Shown here in pieces: positions 14,890 to 21,600 of a stretch of DNA of 40,652 nucleotides. A model generated the notes under the pieces. That model searched no databases, was not told the origin of the DNA, and saw only the letters and a list, made by a program, of their open reading frames with translations. The DNA is from a virus, in the IMG/VR virus record IMGVR_UViG_3300009285_004900, positions 1-40,652 of that record; one strand, given 5' to 3'. A program made the translations under genes and the position numbers. Each line of letters starts with the position of its first letter. The stretch's first letter is position 1.

Positions 14890-15023
14890 AAATTACCATT
14901 AAATATTTTATATATATCTTCTTTAGATAAATTTGAATATAAACCCTGACGATTTGGTATACGACCTTTCATAGCATGCATCGCTTTTAATCCTTTTTTA
15001 TCCCCATATTCATCTTTACTCAT
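14886..15023 (-). CDS. Small conserved-looking protein between kinase and nucleotidyltransferase
   Basis: A 45-residue ORF starting with MSKDEYGDKKGLKAMHAMKG. It has a strong SD (GGAGGGGAG) and is coupled at both ends: its start overlaps the kinase stop and its stop overlaps the next ATG. The tight packing argues that it is translated. No family recognised. Confidence 0.55.
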   Translation of the reverse strand: MSKDEYGDKKGLKAMHAMKGRIPNRQGLYSNLSKEDIYKIFNGNL

Positions 15024-16011
15024 ACAACTCCCCTCCTTTCTTTTCCTCTTTTATTTCCAGTCCTCTAGTGTCGGGATAATAGATAATGTGCTCACACCCC
15101 TCTTTTTCCATGTGTGCAACAACTGTGTCCTGTTGATTTGGCGGCACCCAAAACGCCATATATCCACAGCCGCCGGCGCCAAGTATTTTCCCTCCTTCAG
15201 CACCGTTATCGCGCGCGGCGGTATATAACTCATTTATCCGCTTTGTTGATATTCCCTTATTAGATTTCTTTTTCAACAACCACGATTCGTGAAGCAATTC
15301 TCCAAGCGACATAAAATCTTCGTGCATGATTGCCGCGAACGCCTTTTGTGCCGACTCTTTTATTGAATGCAATTTTTGTGTTTGTTCTTCAGTTAAATTA
15401 ATAAATCCCTGTTGTACCTTATGGGAGGCTCGCGTTCCTCCGGTATCGAAAAGCAATAAATACTTACAAATTTCATTGGCATAATAAGAAGATAGTTCTA
15501 CCCTTCTTACCTTGGATGGAGCGGTAACAATATAATTCTCAAAGGTTAAAACACTCAATCCTCCATACGCCGCCGCCCATTGATCTTGTTTTCCGCCATG
15601 CCATCCCATTAAATACTCTTCTGCCTCCCATGCGGATTTAGCAATATCTTCTAATTTCATTCCTAATTGTTTCCGCTTGTTTATTGTTCCTATAAGCGCT
15701 ACACACGCCGAGGCACTGCTTCCCAATCCCGCTCCTATCCGTCCATCAAATTCGCTTTTTATTTTTGTAATGTGCCCACCATCAATACCATATTTTTTGA
15801 AGATGGTATAAAATAAATTCGGATCGGCATTTGTAGGAAATATATTATCAGGTCGCTCAAAAATATCGTTATCGCTATACATCGTAACTTTTGTACGAAG
15901 ACTAATGGCCATGTTAATACATATACCCCTATATAACGAAACGTAAGGGTCAACATCTGTACCTCCTCCAAATAACGAAATCCTTGTTGGTGAAATTGCT
16001 TGAATTTTCAT
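15016..16011 (-). CDS. hddA: D-glycero-D-manno-heptose 7-phosphate kinase-like GHMP kinase
   Basis: A 331-residue GHMP kinase, a normal length for HddA. It has SPTRISLFGGGTD (residues 7-19), the GHMP phosphate loop GAGLGSSASACVALIG (93-108), GKQDQWAAAYGG (around 141-152), which is typical of the HddA/fucokinase branch, and the C-terminal KILGAGGCGYMAFWVP. HddA phosphorylates the anomeric C1 of heptose-7-phosphate in the GDP-D-glycero-D-manno-heptose pathway. A fucokinase-type specificity is the main alternative, but the GmhA-like isomerase just upstream favours heptose. It starts 6 nt after the isomerase stop without a clear SD. Confidence 0.85.
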   Translation of the reverse strand: MKIQAISPTRISLFGGGTDVDPYVSLYRGICINMAISLRTKVTMYSDNDIFERPDNIFPTNADPNLFYTIFKKYGIDGGHITKIKSEFDGRIGAGLGSSASACVALIGTINKRKQLGMKLEDIAKSAWEAEEYLMGWHGGKQDQWAAAYGGLSVLTFENYIVTAPSKVRRVELSSYYANEICKYLLLFDTGGTRASHKVQQGFINLTEEQTQKLHSIKESAQKAFAAIMHEDFMSLGELLHESWLLKKKSNKGISTKRINELYTAARDNGAEGGKILGAGGCGYMAFWVPPNQQDTVVAHMEKEGCEHIIYYPDTRGLEIKEEKKGGELYE

Positions 16012-16017
16012 ATTAAA

Positions 16018-16440
16018 TTATTTAAGTTTTTCATATACGGAATGAATCATCTGAAGATGAATATCTTCTGTTCTTGATGTACTTTTTTTTGTTTCTTTAT
16101 TGGTAGAAAAAGAGAATACCACCATTCCTAATTGTTTCGCAGTTTTTATAGCCTCAACAATATTCGGAGAAGTGCCGGAACAGGAAAGAGTAATAAAAAG
16201 ATCGCCTTCATCCGCCCAAAGTTTTAACGGCCGTGAAAAAACATGTTTATATCCAGAATCATTTGCTGTCGCGGTGAGAAATCCTATATCACATAATGCC
16301 ATCGCTCGCACGCCGCGACTCATCAAGTCTTCGGCAAAATGAATAGCATTACAAGCCGATCCACCATTACCACAAATAAATGCCTTCCGCTTCCCGGATC
16401 GAATAGTTTTGATCAACTGAATTAACTTTTTACTTTTCAT
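16018..16440 (-). CDS. gmhA: Sedoheptulose-7-phosphate isomerase-like SIS protein
   Basis: A 140-residue SIS-domain protein. FICGNGGSACNAIHFAEDLM holds the phosphate-binding Gly-Asn-Gly-Gly-Ser and the catalytic-type Glu of GmhA. ATANDSGYKHVFSRPLK, SCSGTSPNIVEAIKTA and a C-terminal EDIHLQMIHSVYE with the catalytic-type His follow. GmhA converts sedoheptulose-7-phosphate to D-glycero-D-manno-heptose-7-phosphate. Usual length is about 190 residues; here the long N-terminal helix is reduced to some 20 residues, a region that takes part in tetramer contacts. The ATG at 16440 is used; the upstream in-frame codons overlap the previous gene. First gene of the cassette. Confidence 0.85.
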   Translation of the reverse strand: MKSKKLIQLIKTIRSGKRKAFICGNGGSACNAIHFAEDLMSRGVRAMALCDIGFLTATANDSGYKHVFSRPLKLWADEGDLFITLSCSGTSPNIVEAIKTAKQLGMVVFSFSTNKETKKSTSRTEDIHLQMIHSVYEKLK

Positions 16441-16444
16441 ATTT

Positions 16445-16672
16445 TTATTTCCAAAACTGCCACCATTTTTTCGCATTATTCTCTCTCCAGCGTAATCCCT
16501 CACTAGTCTTATTTAGCGGTATTCCACCTATAAAACTTGGGTAAGTAGGTGTTTCATCATAACCTCCAGTTGGACGAGGATTCTCTATTCTTGTTCCACA
16601 TACTGCACATACAATGGCTCCATTGTCCCAATAACTACCCATTATATAATCAGCTCCACCATGAGTAGACAT
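16445..16672 (-). CDS. Small zinc-binding protein, ancestral start apparently lost
   Basis: A 75-residue protein from ATG 16672 with CAVCG and a C-terminal WWQFWK. The open frame continues upstream for 13 codons (ending KFPVKPSKC) to an ATA at 16711 that sits 3 nt after AGGA. That segment aligns with the start of the remnant at 17507-17575, which has ATG at this place. So the original start seems mutated from ATG to ATA. The lost part includes a Cys that could be a zinc ligand. Either ATA is used weakly or a shortened protein is made. Confidence 0.55.
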   Translation of the reverse strand: MSTHGGADYIMGSYWDNGAIVCAVCGTRIENPRPTGGYDETPTYPSFIGGIPLNKTSEGLRWRENNAKKWWQFWK

Positions 16673-16739
16673 ACATTTGCTTGGTTTGACTGGAAATTTA
16701 TGTTTTTTTATGCTTCCTTCTTTACGTTAAAAAACGCTT

Positions 16740-17072
16740 CTACCATTCTCCCTCCAACATTCTCTTAAAATCCTTCCATTCCAAGCTCACCAAAGTCAGT
16801 TTTTTGCCCTTATAGCGAGTAAGAGCTAGGGGTATAGCTTTCTTGCTCGTACAAGCGCTTTTCGCCTGTACAAATGCCTGTAGAATGTTGGGTTTTGTGC
16901 CATATTTGCACTGTATGATCAGTTGGTCTTCGCCGTCTGTGGCAACAATGTCGCAACCAGAACCAGTCCTTCCAAATTGCTCATGCCAGTTTCTTTTACT
17001 ATCAAATCCAAGAATACGCAATTCTCTAACTACCTCTCTCTCAAATGATTTCCAGGGTTGGTAAGAACTCAT
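16740..17072 (-). CDS. PD-(D/E)XK nuclease, Holliday junction resolvase-like
   Basis: A 110-residue protein with the Hjc-like restriction-fold signature: Glu in FEREVVRELRILGF (residues 10-23), RTGSGCDIVATDG with the catalytic Asp, and LIIQCKYG, where Gln-x-Lys replaces Glu-x-Lys, a known variant. Small stand-alone enzymes of this type cut branched DNA during recombination or before packaging; a nicking or degradative role is also possible. The start overlaps the stop of the membrane protein at 17069-17191 (ATGA). Confidence 0.75.
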   Translation of the reverse strand: MSSYQPWKSFEREVVRELRILGFDSKRNWHEQFGRTGSGCDIVATDGEDQLIIQCKYGTKPNILQAFVQAKSACTSKKAIPLALTRYKGKKLTLVSLEWKDFKRMLEGEW

Positions 17073-17191
17073 AATTTTCCCGCTAATGCTATCGCCAATA
17101 ACATAACAAACACAAAAATTCCCATGACGAAAAATGCCATTTTTAACTGCTTTTCAACATGTTCATTTACCTCATAAGAGTTTTTATTCAT
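17069..17191 (-). CDS. 40-residue single-pass membrane protein
   Basis: Starts MNKNSYEVNEHVEKQLK, then a 19-residue hydrophobic helix (FFVMGIFVFVMLLAIALAG). SD AGGAGAG lies 5 nt before the ATG, and the stop overlaps the nuclease start. Clear membrane topology with strong translation signals. Function unknown; holin- or inhibitor-like roles are possible. Confidence 0.65.
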   Translation of the reverse strand: MNKNSYEVNEHVEKQLKMAFFVMGIFVFVMLLAIALAGKL

Positions 17192-17234
17192 TTTACTCTC
17201 CTAATTTTTTCATTGTATAGACATTTTACGCCAT

Positions 17235-17510
17235 TCATTTTCTTATTTCTATTCTCTTTTTTTCAAAGTCATAATTAAGTCTTTTTTTCCATTTTTTTAA
17301 TTCTCTCTTTTTTTGCGCACCCCAATCTGCGGCTCGCAGTCCAAATCGAACGGTACTTCCTTTTAATTGGAAGGTAATCATTGGATTACAAATATCACAG
17401 CCGCTGGTCAGTCCGCATTTACAGTTTTTGATCATTTTCTCGAAAAAATAACTTGCTTGATGGTATTTATTATAATTTGTTTTCAAGTTTATAGGTTTAT
17501 CTTTTTTCAT
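17235..17510 (-). CDS. Small basic zinc-cluster protein
   Basis: A 91-residue protein with four or more cysteines in CKCGLTSGCDIC (around residues 30-41) and a strongly basic C-terminal half (QKKRELKKWKKRL). This fits a nucleic-acid-binding zinc protein. The start overlaps the stop of the remnant ORF at 17507-17575. No family recognised. Confidence 0.6.
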   Translation of the reverse strand: MKKDKPINLKTNYNKYHQASYFFEKMIKNCKCGLTSGCDICNPMITFQLKGSTVRFGLRAADWGAQKKRELKKWKKRLNYDFEKKRIEIRK

Positions 17511-17575
17511 AATATAGTTTTATTTCCAAAACTGCCACCATTGCTTGGTTTGACTGAAAATTTTCTCTTTTTCAT
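17507..17575 (-). pseudogene. 22-codon remnant: internally deleted paralogue of the gene at 16445-16711
   Basis: The ORF begins MKKRKFSVKPS, matching the lost N-terminus of the 16445 gene, and then joins DNA (17520-17542) identical to the 3' end of that gene (16445-16467), read in another frame. The two matching segments (17541-17556 and 17520-17542) abut here, but lie about 210 bp apart in the intact copy. This is the footprint of an internal deletion at a short homology. A strong SD and an ATGA link to 17235-17510 mean it may still be translated as a coupling leader. Confidence 0.6.
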
Positions 17576-17808
17576 TTTTCCTCCTTTAGAAATGAGAGAA
17601 CTCTTTCACTTATTCTTTTTCTTTGTTCCTTCCTTACCATAGGTATAACAGTAGAAAAGATGAAAGTTAAACTCGTCTCATAAATATCGTATTCCAACGC
17701 AGATAAAGTTTCCAAATCATAAGTTTTATGACGGCGAATCGCTTTTTGGATTTCTTTTCCAAATCTTATTTTAACCCATTTATTAAAGTCTGTAATTTCT
17801 TTTTTCAT
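17572..17808 (-). CDS. Small hypothetical helical protein
   Basis: A 78-residue helical protein with charged ends and a hydrophobic centre (SLTFIFSTVIPMV), too polar overall for a confident membrane segment. The start overlaps the stop of 17805-17996. Function unknown. Confidence 0.6.
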   Translation of the reverse strand: MKKEITDFNKWVKIRFGKEIQKAIRRHKTYDLETLSALEYDIYETSLTFIFSTVIPMVRKEQRKRISERVLSFLKEEK

Positions 17809-17996
17809 TTTGGTTTTTGTTTGATGTATAATCCATACTCTGCCTCGACAGCGCCGGTATTAACTATCCGCATCGCATCTTCTAATGTTTTTGCTTTTTT
17901 AGGCTTGCCGTAAACAGCATGAGTATCCGCATCCCTGTGCGTTATAAAGTAATTATTATTCAGCCATTCAATTCTAATATAATCGTTACTGCTCAT
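17805..17996 (-). CDS. Small hypothetical protein
   Basis: A 63-residue mixed alpha/beta protein (DYIRIEWLNNNYFITHRDAD, then a helix AKTLEDAMRIVNTG). The pattern suggests a small single-domain protein with a beta-hairpin and one helix. It follows 17999-18178 with almost no gap. No family recognised. Confidence 0.6.
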   Translation of the reverse strand: MSSNDYIRIEWLNNNYFITHRDADTHAVYGKPKKAKTLEDAMRIVNTGAVEAEYGLYIKQKPK

Positions 17997-17998
17997 AG

Positions 17999-18178
17999 TT
18001 ACAACCCCATTTCAATAACATGGTAACTTATTAGCAAAACGGCTAAACATAATTTTTCTCCACATTCTTTACAATACTTATCTGAAGGTTGAACAATATG
18101 TTCATTGGAACGCGGACAACTCCATTGATCTGCTGTTGAATTACATCCTTCACATCCAAAAATAGGTTCACTCGACAT
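17999..18178 (-). CDS. 59-residue zinc-ribbon protein
   Basis: The protein contains CEGC, a lone Cys after QWS, and CKECGEKLC: at least six cysteines and two zinc knuckles. SD GGAGG lies 4 nt before the ATG at 18178. One of a run of tiny cysteine-rich proteins here. Function unknown, probably nucleic-acid or protein binding. Confidence 0.6.
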   Translation of the reverse strand: MSSEPIFGCEGCNSTADQWSCPRSNEHIVQPSDKYCKECGEKLCLAVLLISYHVIEMGL

Positions 18179-18227
18179 GTTCCTCCTTCAAAAGTGATAG
18201 AGTTTCCCAAACATTACCTTAGTTGGT

Positions 18228-18395
18228 TCATAGTTCTATTTTTCCCCATAATATCTTTTTAAACGATTTTATTATAAAATAAACGCCATCCCGATGCGTA
18301 ATTCTTAAATCTAAATCCGTAATTGGACAGTTACAGTACCTACATTTTCCAAATATATACTTTGCGCCTTTAAGATTTACTTTTTTTTGGTACAT
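18228..18395 (-). CDS. 55-residue zinc-knuckle protein
   Basis: Contains CRYCNC near residue 20 followed by PITDLDLRITHRDGVYFI and a basic C-terminus (KSFKKILWGK). A weak SD (GAAGAG) precedes the ATG. Function unknown. Confidence 0.5.
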   Translation of the reverse strand: MYQKKVNLKGAKYIFGKCRYCNCPITDLDLRITHRDGVYFIIKSFKKILWGKIEL

Positions 18396-18412
18396 ATTCT
18401 CTTCAAATATTT

Positions 18413-18478
18413 TTAATTAAAGCAATCCCAATGATAATAATCATTAATAGAATAGATCATCGGCATTACATTAATCAT
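18413..18478 (-). CDS. Possible 21-residue micro-ORF
   Basis: MINVMPMIYSINDYYHWDCF-N, overlapping the end of 18471-18557. No separate SD; translation would depend on coupling. Weak evidence. Confidence 0.2.
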   Translation of the reverse strand: MINVMPMIYSINDYYHWDCFN

Positions 18479-18557
18479 AACAATTCCCAATTATAAGAGA
18501 AATCAATAGAACCGCAAAACCTATTAATATAAGTAAAATAATCGTCATTACATCCAT
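18471..18557 (-). CDS. 28-residue single-pass membrane micro-protein
   Basis: MDVMTIILLILIGFAVLLIS followed by a short polar tail: nearly the whole protein is one membrane helix. An SD-like GGCGGGTGA precedes the ATG at 18557. Size and hydrophobicity fit phage micro-proteins that act on host membranes. Confidence 0.45.
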   Translation of the reverse strand: MDVMTIILLILIGFAVLLISLIIGNCYD

Positions 18558-18560
18558 AAT

Positions 18561-18734
18561 TCACCCGCCTTTCACCGCCCCATTCAAAATCTCCGCTTTC
18601 TTCCCATATCTCTTATATCTCCATTGCTTTTGGCACGCAATACACAACGCTTTACCCATATATTCGATACTGTACTTCCACACAGCAAACGGTATAGTTG
18701 TTCCGCATTCTTGACAGCGATCATGTTCTCTCAT
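18561..18734 (-). CDS. 57-residue four-cysteine zinc protein
   Basis: Two CxxC pairs (CQEC at residues 7-10, CIAC at 31-34) separated by 20 residues, then a basic tail (RYKRYGKKAE). This is a classic zinc-ribbon spacing and supports a real gene despite a weak SD. Confidence 0.6.
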   Translation of the reverse strand: MREHDRCQECGTTIPFAVWKYSIEYMGKALCIACQKQWRYKRYGKKAEILNGAVKGG

Positions 18735-18790
18735 GCTATTTTTTGAAAATGTAACGAATGAGCGGTATTTTGTCTTTTAATCTTTTTCAT
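18731..18790 (-). CDS. Possible 19-residue micro-ORF
   Basis: A basic peptide (MKKIKRQNTAHSLHFQKIA) linked by ATGA overlaps to both neighbours. No SD of its own. It may only keep ribosomes moving between the flanking genes. Confidence 0.2.
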   Translation of the reverse strand: MKKIKRQNTAHSLHFQKIA

Positions 18791-18903
18791 AGTTTTTTTA
18801 ACTTTTCTTGCCGTTTTTTCAAGTACCAATATGCTCTCATAATATAAGACCTCGGTGTACTTTTTAGCGCATATTGTTTTGGCAATGCTATGTGTATTCT
18901 CAC
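18787..18903 (-). CDS. Small basic protein
   Basis: From a GTG at 18903 it encodes 38 residues, ending in YWYLKKRQEKLKKL. An internal ATG at 18840 with a better SD (GAGGT, 8 nt) would give only 17 residues. Which start is used cannot be settled here. Highly basic, possibly nucleic-acid binding. Confidence 0.35.
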   Translation of the reverse strand: MRIHIALPKQYALKSTPRSYIMRAYWYLKKRQEKLKKL

Positions 18904-18909
18904 TTTTCT

Positions 18910-19014
18910 TTATAATTTTTTATTACTTTCAAATCCAATTTGCTTACCCCCATCTCTACAGCTTATTAATATTGGAATATATTTCGCCTCAACTGATTTA
19001 CTTGGTAATTTCAT
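18910..19014 (-). CDS. 34-residue hypothetical protein
   Basis: MKLPSKSVEAKYIPILISCR then a polar tail. SD GGGAG lies 7 nt before the ATG, and just upstream of the SD is the hairpin at 19030-19057. Function unknown. Confidence 0.4.
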   Translation of the reverse strand: MKLPSKSVEAKYIPILISCRDGGKQIGFESNKKL

Positions 19015-19029
19015 ATTTAAGCTCCCGTT

Positions 19030-19057
19030 CGTTTGGCCGTCCTGCGATAGCCAAACG
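19030..19057 (-). other. 8-bp hairpin upstream of the 18910-19014 start
   Basis: CGTTTGGC/GCCAAACG with a 12-nt loop and no U-run. It ends 3 nt before the SD of the next gene, so it could influence ribosome loading. It contains 15 bases also found at about 21446-21460 (coding GRPNER there). Confidence 0.4.
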
Positions 19058-19072
19058 CGCAAGTCTTAAACT

Positions 19073-19783
19073 CTATAAAACCTCCTGCCTCAAACTCTCA
19101 ATTACCTCGTTGAGATCAACCTTTTCCCCATTATCTATATCCTCTTTGAAAACTACATTATCTCTTGCGTCAAACTTCATAGCTATTACTTCAAGCTCTT
19201 GAAGTTTTTTAGCGTTATTCTCCATCGAAACAATACGGCATACTGGAACAAACCATGAACCCTTGTCTCCTTCTATTAATTTTTGTTCCATCTTTACCCG
19301 AATCGAAAACATCGGGCGCATCTGTGCTGATGTCATCGAGAAAAGAGATGAAAGACAATATAAGAAACTCGATCTGAACGTCATGCCAAAAATTGATCCG
19401 TCATCCATAACACCAACTGCTTTATATTGCTCCAATTCCCCTTTTTCAGGTTTCCTCGTATCAGTATACTTGCTTTTAGCCGCGTACACAAAATAACATT
19501 CAAACTTGTCAAGAATTTGAAGTTTGCCCGTATGAAAATACTGTCCTACTTTTGGCTTTTTTCCCTCAACGGTAACCAAATTATCAAAATCTGACAATTT
19601 TTGAGTCAACAAAATTTGAGGCGGCCGCACGTCATCAGCATCCACGCGCTTCATGCCTATATTAGATAGTTCACGAAGTCGCTGACCGGTATATTTTACA
19701 AGCCCGTTTTTACCCTTACCAATTATATCCTCCCCTTTTAATCCCACCTTTTCCGCCAGTTCTACTTCGCCTTTATCTGTCAT
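19073..19783 (-). CDS. Hypothetical 236-residue protein, possibly DNA metabolism
   Basis: Largest protein of the small-gene region. It has a charged N-terminus, a segment DVRPPQILLTQKLSDFD (residues 51-67), a central beta-rich part (KVGQYFHTGKLQILDKFECY, later GVMDDGSIFGMTFRSSF), and an acidic C-terminus. The strand pattern is compatible with an OB-type or recombination-mediator protein, as expected among early phage genes, but no motif proves this. An excellent SD (AAAGGAGGTGA) lies before the ATG. Confidence 0.65.
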   Translation of the reverse strand: MTDKGEVELAEKVGLKGEDIIGKGKNGLVKYTGQRLRELSNIGMKRVDADDVRPPQILLTQKLSDFDNLVTVEGKKPKVGQYFHTGKLQILDKFECYFVYAAKSKYTDTRKPEKGELEQYKAVGVMDDGSIFGMTFRSSFLYCLSSLFSMTSAQMRPMFSIRVKMEQKLIEGDKGSWFVPVCRIVSMENNAKKLQELEVIAMKFDARDNVVFKEDIDNGEKVDLNEVIESLRQEVL

Positions 19784-19785
19784 AA

Positions 19786-19932
19786 TTATTCACCTCCTTT
19801 ATATCTTTTTAATAATTCTATGTTTACTATATGTTTTTCCAGTTTTAGCTTTAGCGCTTCCATTTTTTTAATGATTGCAAGGCATGTTTCTATTTCAACA
19901 ACCATGTATTCCAATTTACTTAGTTTTTTCAT
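19786..19932 (-). CDS. 48-residue coiled-coil protein
   Basis: One long amphipathic helix (LSKLEYMVVEIETCLAIIKK and onward). Its last codons (KGGE) are also the SD of the next gene, showing tight coupling. Function unknown. Confidence 0.5.
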   Translation of the reverse strand: MKKLSKLEYMVVEIETCLAIIKKMEALKLKLEKHIVNIELLKRYKGGE

Positions 19933-19988
19933 AGATTAAAAAGGTAGAGCTCTAGTACCTCTAATACCCCCAGCATGCGTTTTAGCCC

Positions 19989-20204
19989 CTATAGCGTGTG
20001 TAGCACAGATATGTTATTTTGGTCATTTGGGGTATCTCCAAGAAACTCAAGCACCTCTTGGTCTGTCCGTGCGTTATCCCTCCGCGCTCTATCGCAATCC
20101 TCCGGTTCGTCCCACCCATAGTCTTTGTAATATCCGCCCATAGCGTTCAACCGGTCATTTCTCAATTGCGCCATTAAAAGATAAAATTGTTGCTGCGAGT
20201 TCAT
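19989..20204 (-). CDS. Small acidic/Arg-rich protein
   Basis: A 71-residue protein beginning MNSQQQFYLLMAQLRNDRLN, with the segment WDEPEDCDRARRDNARTDQE. No SD; the start overlaps the stop of 20201-20350 (ATGA), so it is probably coupled. No family recognised. Confidence 0.5.
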   Translation of the reverse strand: MNSQQQFYLLMAQLRNDRLNAMGGYYKDYGWDEPEDCDRARRDNARTDQEVLEFLGDTPNDQNNISVLHTL

Positions 20205-20350
20205 GATTTGCTATCGTAAAAAAGAGCGACTAAACATATTGTCGGAACTGCCACAAACCAAAACTGCCACGTAGTAAATGGAAATCCTATCCATCCAAGA
20301 GAAAAACCTAACCATCCCCCGAAAATTGACTTTTTAATTAACTTTTTCAT
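20201..20350 (-). CDS. 49-residue membrane protein with two helices
   Basis: MKKLIKKS, then two hydrophobic stretches (FGGWLGFSLGWIGFPF and FWFVAVPTICLVALFY). SD GAGGA lies 7 nt before the ATG, and the start overlaps the stop of the transglycosylase. Two short helices next to a cell-wall enzyme suggest a holin-like or entry-related role. Confidence 0.6.
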   Translation of the reverse strand: MKKLIKKSIFGGWLGFSLGWIGFPFTTWQFWFVAVPTICLVALFYDSKS

Positions 20351-20964
20351 AGACAGTTCCTCTTATTTGCTATCGGCCCCCAATTCATTTGCTTCCCGTC
20401 AGCAAGCGCCCACGCTGTGGTAAGGATCGCATCCCTATCATTCCACCGCGTGGACAGCTCACTTATCAAACCCTTAGCAAGCATAATTTTGCGAAAGCCC
20501 AACCACGTAGCCTCGCGGTACTGGTAGAGCCCGCAAGACTTGCCGGAGTCGCCGCACGTTTTGAATACTCCATGCTTGCTTTCTTTGTTGGCCAGACAAT
20601 GCAATTGATAACGAAGATCAGATGCCGACTTTTTATTGTTGGCGAACCTATCAGCCGCCTCACCAATTAAAACATCAAGAGAGTAAGGCTGCGGAGTCAT
20701 AATTGGTAAAACGGCAAGCCGTGAAGGCGTTCTTACTTCCTTCACGGTCATTGCCGCTTGAAGCGGTAAGCTACTTATCACTCCTACATAACTTTCACTG
20801 ACCGCTTTCACAGTTGGGGGGTCTTGCATGAGGATTCGGGAATATATTACCGTAGCAGTTATGAAGATTATGCCGTAAATGAGGTTGAGCTTCCAAGGTT
20901 CATACTTACTAGAAAACTGATTTGTCCCGCGAATCGTAGACAGTTTACCTATTTTAATTTCCAT
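20347..20964 (-). CDS. Membrane-anchored lytic transglycosylase (SLT-like)
   Basis: A 205-residue protein. A transmembrane anchor lies at residues 25-42 (LNLIYGIIFITATVIYS). The C-terminal half is a lysozyme-like domain: LHCLANKESKHG with the catalytic Glu128, CGDSGKSCGLYQYREATW (two cysteines probably disulphide-bonded), and a final helix DAILTTAWALADG. Such enzymes cleave the glycan strands of peptidoglycan; with an anchor it should work outside the membrane. It stands far from the other lysis genes. The ATG follows the promoter at 20973-21002 by only about 8 nt, giving an almost leaderless mRNA. Confidence 0.8.
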   Translation of the reverse strand: MEIKIGKLSTIRGTNQFSSKYEPWKLNLIYGIIFITATVIYSRILMQDPPTVKAVSESYVGVISSLPLQAAMTVKEVRTPSRLAVLPIMTPQPYSLDVLIGEAADRFANNKKSASDLRYQLHCLANKESKHGVFKTCGDSGKSCGLYQYREATWLGFRKIMLAKGLISELSTRWNDRDAILTTAWALADGKQMNWGPIANKRNCL

Positions 20965-20972
20965 TTGATATT

Positions 20973-21002
20973 AGAATACCACGCCTATGCCGTAAAAGTC
21001 AA
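20973..21002 (-). promoter_or_regulatory. Promoter for transglycosylase gene
   Basis: TTGACT (21002-20997), 18-nt spacer, TATTCT (20978-20973). The spacer (CATAGGCGTGG) resembles that of the promoter at 21601-21628. The predicted start site lies 1-3 nt before the ATG. Confidence 0.45.
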
Positions 21003-21006
21003 TAGA

Positions 21007-21150
21007 TCAAACTATACCAATTTTCTTTGCTTTTTTTGCTTTTGCCGCTTGGGATTTTTTATTTAATTCTTTGAAGTAGCCAATACCATACTTTTTTTTA
21101 ATAGCTTCACCACCCATTCTGCGTAAATCTTGTATAGTCAATTCTGCCAT
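21007..21150 (-). CDS. 47-residue Lys/Ala-rich basic protein
   Basis: Begins MAELTIQDLRRMGGEAIKKK, then YGIGYFKELNKKS and a Lys/Ala tail (AAKAKKAKK). The G-G-x-x-x-K-K-K-Y-G pattern resembles small basic phage or stress-type proteins. Probably binds DNA or RNA. Weak SD. Confidence 0.55.
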   Translation of the reverse strand: MAELTIQDLRRMGGEAIKKKYGIGYFKELNKKSQAAKAKKAKKIGIV

Positions 21151-21156
21151 ATACTT

Positions 21157-21594
21157 TTATTTTTTAAACACATTTTCTTCCAATAAAATATGGATACAAT
21201 GATCTTTATCAAACTCGACAACTGCATATACCATCTTGTCTGAAAAAACCGCGTGATCTATCTGACGAAATTCAATTTTTTTTGTAAGCCATTTTTTTAA
21301 CGAAGTTTTATACGTTTTGTTATGAAGTTTATTAGACAAATAACCAATCGAAGTTATTACATTATTTTCTAATTTCTTTCTTTCTTGAAAAATATCATTT
21401 ACAAATTCTATAATTTGTTTTTTATCGTCATAATCACAGCGCTCGTTTGGCCGTCCTTCATATTCCAGCATAAAAGGATCGTGTTTTGTCACACCGTTAA
21501 GAATTATGTGATATTTTCCTAAAAAATCAGCAAGTCTCTCTTTTATTGCTAGTGTTTTATCGTACGATGGATTTTTTGCCGTTCCACCTATCAT
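21157..21594 (-). CDS. Hypothetical 145-residue protein with leaderless start
   Basis: A mixed alpha/beta protein with the segments MLEYEGRPNERCDYDD and AVVEFDKDHCIHILLE. The ATG at 21594 follows a perfect -10 hexamer by six bases, so the transcript should begin at the A of ATG, with no SD. A longer form would start upstream of the promoter and is rejected. No family recognised. Confidence 0.6.
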   Translation of the reverse strand: MIGGTAKNPSYDKTLAIKERLADFLGKYHIILNGVTKHDPFMLEYEGRPNERCDYDDKKQIIEFVNDIFQERKKLENNVITSIGYLSNKLHNKTYKTSLKKWLTKKIEFRQIDHAVFSDKMVYAVVEFDKDHCIHILLEENVFKK

Positions 21595-21600
21595 TTTTTT

